Source of the DNA: Sphagnum magellanicum
Lineage: Eukaryota > Streptophyta > Sphagnopsida > Sphagnales > Sphagnaceae
DNA: 64,000 nt
Direction of reading: 5' to 3'
NCBI GenBank assembly: GCA_021904315.1
Contig: CM038910.1
Span: 18,290,001-18,354,000 of the forward strand
Part shown: in pieces, positions 58,740 through 64,000 of the stretch
How the letters are laid out: every line of letters begins with the position of its first letter
Numbering within the stretch: the stretch's first letter is position 1
The notes under the pieces: generated by a model
Database searches by the model: none
Seen by the model: only the letters and a program-made list of their open reading frames with translations
What the model was told of the DNA's origin: nothing
Program-made: the position numbers and the translations under genes

Positions 58740-59078
58740 GTGTCTGATCAAGAGTTTTGCATACAAAATGCACATTTCATGTCGGATAAACCTAACACGT
58801 CAATTTTTCATAAGAACCTTGACATTTTCTTTTCTATGTATCTTTACATTCACATCGATAACACGTTACTCGTAGATGACATGCCATATAATAGTTTGTT
58901 TAACAAGTTGTTTGGTGCCATCTTTTTTGGAGTTTTTTATGGTTTTCATGGGGAGGACAATTATTTGTTGGCATTATTACAAATCATGACTTTTCAACTG
59001 GAAACTTTGACCAAAAAGTACCCCTATTGGACATTAGTAAAAAAAACCATTCAATCATTTTGGTTAAGTCATTTTTGA
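58740..59078 (+). pseudogene. FCP1-like (HAD superfamily) phosphatase domain fragment
   Basis: The 112-residue frame holds NTLLVDDMPYNSLF, which fits the second-aspartate motif (DDxP) of FCP1-like phosphatases, followed by GAIFFGVFYGFHGEDNYLL, the usual downstream segment before the last helix. Upstream, IFHKNLDIFF could be the Lys-containing motif. Such domains remove phosphate from the RNA polymerase II tail or other proteins. The catalytic DxDx(T/V) motif was not found. A related C-terminal piece lies at 60961. The gene is a fragment and may have been carried by a transposon. Confidence 0.45.
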
Positions 59079-59699
59079 CATGATTGATTTGGCTAGTGGT
59101 CTTTTTGACTAGTCAAATGGTGGACTATTTGACTATTCAAATTAGCCAACAAGAATTTTGGGCAGCAATTTTTTTTGGTTAATTTTTTAATTTTCAAAAT
59201 GTGTACGTGAATGTTAATTAAATTTAGGTAGGTGGGTCATAAAACAGGTTCATAGGTAGATGTTAACTACCCACCTAGGTCATGGTGGGTAGTTGTACAT
59301 TCCATAGCCTAGGGTTGTACACCATCTTCTCATATTCTTGTAGGCATGTAAGGAATGGGAATTGAACCTCTAACCTTTTTAGCCACATGTACTTACCAAC
59401 TCCTTAACCAACTCACCACACCTTTATGTTGTGATAAAATTTGTGAAACATTGTTATTAACATATTCCATTTCAACTATTTCCCAACATTGAAACTTTGA
59501 AGTGCATTTTCTTCTTCATGTCTTATTCAAATAAAACAAATGAATATTTTTTTTCAAAATCTTTCAAAGGTGTATTCATGGATATGCACAATAATGTATA
59601 CAATTTTAAATGATTTGTGAATTTTTTTTTTTTGAAATTGAATTATGTTCACAAATTCAACTTATATTTTTCCTTCAAGATTCATAGTTGTGTGTACAT

Positions 59700-60720
59700 G
59701 TAAACTTAGTAAGTACTATTGAGTAGGAACTAATAAGTATTAGCTAGTGCAATTAATATGTAGTAGCTAGGAACTAGATAGTAGCTCGGTAATATATGCT
59801 ACCTAATTAATAGACCTACCTAGTTACTGAGGTAATAACTAGTAGCTAGTTAGTAAACCTAAATATAATTATAGTTACCTAGTAAATTAGTAGGTAGTTA
59901 GGGAGGTAGGTATAGGCAGGTACGTAAGTAGACTTAAGGTAAATAAATAGGTTTAGGTGGGTAGGTATGTAGGTAGGTTGTTAGGTTATGTAGTTAGGTA
60001 TGTAGGGAGGTGGGGATGTAGGGAGATTGTTAAGGTGACTAAATAGGTAGGTAGGTTGGTTGGCTAGCTAATTATTTAAGGTAGGTATGTAAGTAAGATA
60101 AATGTCTATGTTTTAAATTAAACAAGGTATGGTGAGTGGGTAGGTATGTAGGTACGTAGTTTAGGTATGTAAATAGGTTCTTAGGGTATTAGGTAGGTAG
60201 GGAGGTTGTTAAGGTAAATAGGTATGTTTTAATATAAGTAAGTAGGGTAGGGTGAGTGGGTAGGTAGGGTGGAGGTAGAAAGGGAGGTAGGTAGGTAGGT
60301 GAAGAGGTTGTTAAAGTGAGAAAATTGGTTTAAGTAGGTAGGTAGGTGGGTTAGTTGTTAAGGTATGTAGGTATGTAAGTTAGGTAAATATGTAAGTTTT
60401 AAATAAGTAGGGTAGGGTGAATGGGTAGGTAGGTAGGTAAGTAGGTTGATAGGGTAGGTATATTTGACCTATTTAATTAGCCTAGAACTAGGCCTTTAGG
60501 CAATTATATAACTTGTTAGGTTTAGCTTGGGTACCTACCAGCTTAAATTATTAAGTTAGGAAAGTAGTAAGTACCTAAATTTATTAATAGATTACAAATT
60601 ATGTTAGGTAGGTAACTTAGGCCTAATTAATAAGCTAGTAGGTTAGTTATAATAGGTTAATTAATTATGTATGTTAAATATGTAGGTAGTTTCGACCTAA
60701 ACGTACTTAATTAATGTCAA
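59700..60720. repeat. 1-kb GTAGGTA-rich tract
   Basis: Very dense GTAGGTAGG, TTAGGTA and AGGTAGGTT words, mostly with GTAGG on the plus strand, opening with AGTAGCTAG-type variants and closing with mixed orientation. It has no regular long period. It separates two pieces of the FCP1-like sequence. Confidence 0.75.
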
Positions 60721-60960
60721 ATCAGTATGTTCAATTTGACTAAGGCATGGTCATTTTGATTGACCTTTTTCTTTTATTTATTCCTTTTGATTAGATGATT
60801 GATTGACACCTAGTAAAAATGTCACTTTAGTAAAATGTATTAGTCAAAAGTAACACATGTCTTTCATGCCCCAACCCGTTAGTCAAGATGGACATCACTT
60901 CTAATGAAAACAAACACTTTGGTCAAGTTGGGCCTTTTAAAAGGTCATGATTTGTAGTAG

Positions 60961-61179
60961 ATGGGGACTGCTTTCCCTTACTTGGAATCTTTTCATTTTT
61001 TTGGATATTATGTTTTCACATTTGTACAACATAATCCCTTTAGTAGGATTAAATGTATTAATCGCTATGATCCTAAACAATATAAGATGTTATTTGTGAA
61101 ATATAATAGTGGTTGCAAACCTTCATTTATAACAATGAAACAAAAAAATCTTATTAATTGTTCATATCGATTTCTTTAG
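60961..61179 (+). pseudogene. FCP1-like domain, C-terminal fragment
   Basis: The frame includes PYLESFHFFGYYVFTFV, then NPFSRIKC and DPKQYKMLFVKYNSG. It reads as the continuation of the FCP1-like segment that ends near 59000 (its last part overlaps in content with YLLALL). The 1.9 kb between them holds the GTAGGTA tract, so the gene was either split by an insertion or has a large intron. Confidence 0.4.
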
Positions 61180-62710
61180 TTGAATATTTGAAATAATTAT
61201 TTTCAAATCTATTAAATTTTTTATTGTATTATTACGAATGTTATGTTTGGCCTTTGTTTTCAAAACATCTACTTTTGGCCTAATGGCCACCAAGTTGAAT
61301 TTCACATTAACTCCTAACATGTTTTCCTCTATGCAACCATTTGGTGGCCACTTGGTGTTCTTTATCATACTTTTAATTTTCCAAATTTGAATCTGCTTAG
61401 TGACCACCAAGTGGTATTTGGTGTGTTTTGAATCCATGTGATTAACAAATATTTTGAGTTCCCTCTAAATGTTTAAGGCCAATGTTCAAAATTATCCTTC
61501 CATATTTTAAATATCAATTCAATTTTTATAATTTTTTCAGTTGGATTAACATTTATTGATTTTTGTAGGTTGTCTATTTATGTCCGTCTCTATCCATTTG
61601 AGGTCTGCATAAGCACTTTCAGTCATATCTTCTTGTGCCCAAAAAAATATTAATTATCAACATGAATGATGTGGTGTGTTACTTCCCAAAATGTGTTTTC
61701 TTGCAAGGCAATTATGTGCAAGGGGGAACAATATTGACATCAACAAATTAGAATCAAGAGCCGACATGCAACATTTTATTTCTCAAGCATTCAAAAGAAA
61801 TTATATTGTGATTTAGTTTTATATGTTGTTGGAAAATGTGATGCAGGTTCTTCCTTTGTTAGTGCCACAAGCATTTGTTGATCAATTTGTTTTTATTTGG
61901 GGATGTGAATAATGCACCAAGACCTTGAGTCAACTCATTATAGGGACATATTATTATTTTTGAATTGTGTGTACTTTGCATGTTGAGGGCTATTGTATGG
62001 GATAAAAGATAAAACACTACTCACTAACGATGAGCCAAGCAAGGCCCTTTGAAATTCCAAATGTAGTGATTTCCTCATTGAGTCTTTTAGAGGACATAAA
62101 TTGTTAAAAAAGAATGTCCATTGGTTTGACCTGACGTCCCATTTGTGGCCATCTTTGGTTGGATTGCCATTAGTGAGAACAATTGGTGTCAATTATGAAA
62201 TCATTTTCAAATATTCAAAGCACTGTTTAACTTCTTCTTCACTAAATTATTCTTGGTCCATGCAATATATGAAAAATGATAATGGGGAAATGGAAATAAT
62301 CAACTTCCTTTAGGTATGAACTCTTTTTATACTTGAGACAAATTAATTTTGTGTGTTTTTTTTGTTCACCTTAAAATTATGTTTATTTATCCAATTACTG
62401 AGTTTTGCTTGTAGTTGGTTCATATTATTGTTTGTAGACCATACAATGACGTTTGTAGTTTTAAAGGGTTAAATACTATGTTATTTAGTTAAATTTCTAT
62501 TTTGAAAGGGTGCCAATGTAGTTGCATATGTAATTGCTCTAAGATCACAATTATCTTAATTGGGTTAGTGATAATATGCTAGCAAATGATGTTTTCATTG
62601 GGCTTTCAAACTTCCATTCAAAGTTTCCTAGTTTTTACTTTGTAGGACACAATCTAATGTTTTATTTATATAATAAAAATTAATGTAAAACGATGGATCT
62701 TTCATGATTA
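61180..62710. other. Intergenic with scattered coding-like debris
   Basis: Words such as GGCCACCAAGT and CACTTGGTG recur at 61285-61420 in both orientations, and a related GGCCACGAAGT is at 63350. Frames at 61938-62313 are not convincing genes. Confidence 0.3.
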
Positions 62711-63000
62711 CTCTTTTATTTTGGAAATGTTTTAAATCTTTAAAATCCTTTTGAGTCCTCCATTTTCACTTTTTAACACCTAGTGACCATTGGGTCTTAA
62801 TTCTATTTCATTTTTGCTTTTGTGATTTACACAATATTCAAATTATCTTCCTAAACCCTCTTTTACTTTGGAAATGTTTTAAATCCTTCAAATCCTTTTG
62901 AGTCCTCCATTTTCACTTTTTATCACTTGGCAACCACCAAATATTAATTCTATTTCATTTTTTGCTTTTGTGATTTACACAATATTCAAATTATACTTCT
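62711..63000. repeat. 147-bp tandem duplication
   Basis: Two copies, 62711-62857 and 62858-63000, each with GGAAATGTTTTAAATC, CTTTTGAGTCCTCCATTTTC and GATTTACACAATATTCAAAT. Differences are mainly in the middle. Confidence 0.8.
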
Positions 63001-63179
63001 CTCATGTGATTGTTGTGATAACTACCAAGATTTTTTTTCAAATTCCTCAAGTAGGTGTATTGGCGAGGATCCTCAACATTAAAATTAACAATAAATGGTG
63101 ACTGTTTTGGTGGATTAGTAGATCTTTTTTAGAACCCTACTTGGTTCTAGCAGCCTAATGGAACACATTGTTTAAATTT

Positions 63180-63312
63180 AACAAAATTTTACTTTTTTCT
63201 CTTTCGAAATATGGCGAATTTTTAAAAAGAATCTCAAAAATCCTTTTGTTGGATTTGTTAGCCCTTTTTTATGTTGCCAGGTGGCAAAAATTCGCCACAA
63301 AAAAAAACCCTG
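63180..63312 (-). mobile_element. Family B hAT-like terminus, inverted
   Basis: Read on the minus strand it starts CAGGGTTTTTTTTTGTGGCG and continues AATTTTTGCC, like the terminus at 50086. It faces the copy at 57455, so a 5.9-kb composite between them is possible but unproven. Confidence 0.5.
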
Positions 63313-63539
63313 ATCACTACTAATAATGATAATATGTATTGAGCCTATTGGCCACGAAGTTCAATTTACAATTTTGAATTTATAAAAACTATCCAAATTG
63401 TTTAAAGTTATTTTCAAATTTTTCCAAATTTTGGAATTAATTAAATGCATGTTATGGGTCTAATGATTCCAAAGAATCCAAACAAGGGTTGTACAAATCC
63501 ACATATACAACCTATAGGTTATTTCACATCCATAGAATA

Positions 63540-63960
63540 TGTTGTCCCTATCTACCTTGCTTTACATAAATTCAATCACAAGTTAGATTTGGGTATTTTT
63601 GGCTATGGCCCCTATTGAGCTTGTGACCAAAATTTAGTTGCATGCTAGACATGGGTCCTTTTAGCTATGACCCTTGTCTAAATTGCGATCGAAATTCAAT
63701 CACAAATTAGACCTAGGTCCTTTTGGCCGTGGCCCTTGTCTAGTTTATGATCATATTTAAATTGTAGCTTAGATTTATGTCCTTTTGGTTGCAACTACTT
63801 TCTATTTTGTGAAGAAATGTTGATCACATCCTAGACCTAGGGTCTTTTTGGTTGAAGCCCATGTCCATGTGACGATCAAATTTTTGGCCTAGCCCTTGTC
63901 TAACTTACAACTAGACCCCTATTTAGCCCTTATAATTTCATGAATCAAATGCAATTTTTT
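63540..63960. repeat. 62-bp minisatellite at the window edge
   Basis: Units with the order TTTTGGCTATGGCCC, TTGTCTAATTTGTGA, CAAATTTAAT, TAGACCTAGGTCC recur with landmarks at about 63597, 63658, 63720, 63783 and 63845, a period near 62 bp. About six copies are visible. The palindromic word GACCTAGGTC is at a fixed place in the unit. Confidence 0.75.
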
Positions 63961-64000
63961 GTGTGTTGGTCCAATGAAGGAAGCTAATTATAAAACTAGA

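Noticed and set aside
57455..63312. Single 5.9-kb hAT transposon
   Set aside because: The ends are similar but no hAT transposase and no matching 8-bp flanks were seen, so only the separate ends are annotated.
63540..63960. Regularly spaced repeat considered as a CRISPR array
   Set aside because: Units are contiguous tandem copies with no unique spacers, and the DNA is plant nuclear.

Overview
The window is nuclear DNA of a land plant. Three things support this: a 14-exon gene for the organellar tRNA-t6A enzyme GCP1/TsaD, an F-box/kelch-type gene of the At5g15710-like kind, and plant-type transposons (CACTA, hAT, Helitron, Ty1/copia), together with TTTAGGG-type telobox sequence. The DNA is AT-rich and gene-poor, with only two real host genes in 64 kb. 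That suits a large, repeat-filled genome such as a fern, lycophyte or gymnosperm, but I cannot name the species.

Layout. 1-5.2 kb holds simple repeats, a 334-bp hAT MITE with an 8-bp target duplication, a 62-bp tandem repeat and a second hAT-like fragment. 5.2-10.2 kb is GCP1 on the minus strand, with a palindromic telobox about 220 bp upstream of its ATG. 10.4-15.7 kb is AT-rich with one decayed coding remnant. 15.7-20.3 kb is a complete-ended but dead Ty1/copia element with both LTRs, a 5-bp TSD, a half-tRNA-iMet type primer site and a 0.6-kb MITE inside gag. 20.3-31 kb contains minisatellites, a TIR element and a decayed gene with a Cys/His-rich end. At 31.0 kb there is a lone, frameshifted last exon of acyl-CoA oxidase. 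31.7-34.8 kb is a CACTA element with a CTA target duplication. 37.0-37.8 kb is a solo LTR. 38.6-39.5 kb is a decayed conserved coding remnant. 42.0-45.8 kb is a minisatellite split by a second CACTA element. 47.5-49.3 kb is the F-box gene (minus strand) with a twin G-box palindrome upstream. 50.0-52.6 kb has hAT ends followed by an internally deleted Helitron whose 3' hairpin and CTAG end are intact. 57.5-63.3 kb has hAT-type ends, fragments of an FCP1-like HAD phosphatase domain, and a 1-kb GTAGGTA-rich tract. The window ends in a 62-bp minisatellite.

The two host genes are not functionally linked. GCP1 should make t6A37 on tRNAs in mitochondria and/or plastids. The F-box protein should be a substrate adaptor of an SCF ubiquitin ligase. 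Most of the rest is nested and decayed mobile DNA, and several elements can be ordered in time: MITE into copia, CACTA into minisatellite, and one hAT-type sequence cutting another.

All exon and domain assignments come from reading translations against remembered family features. No database search was run.
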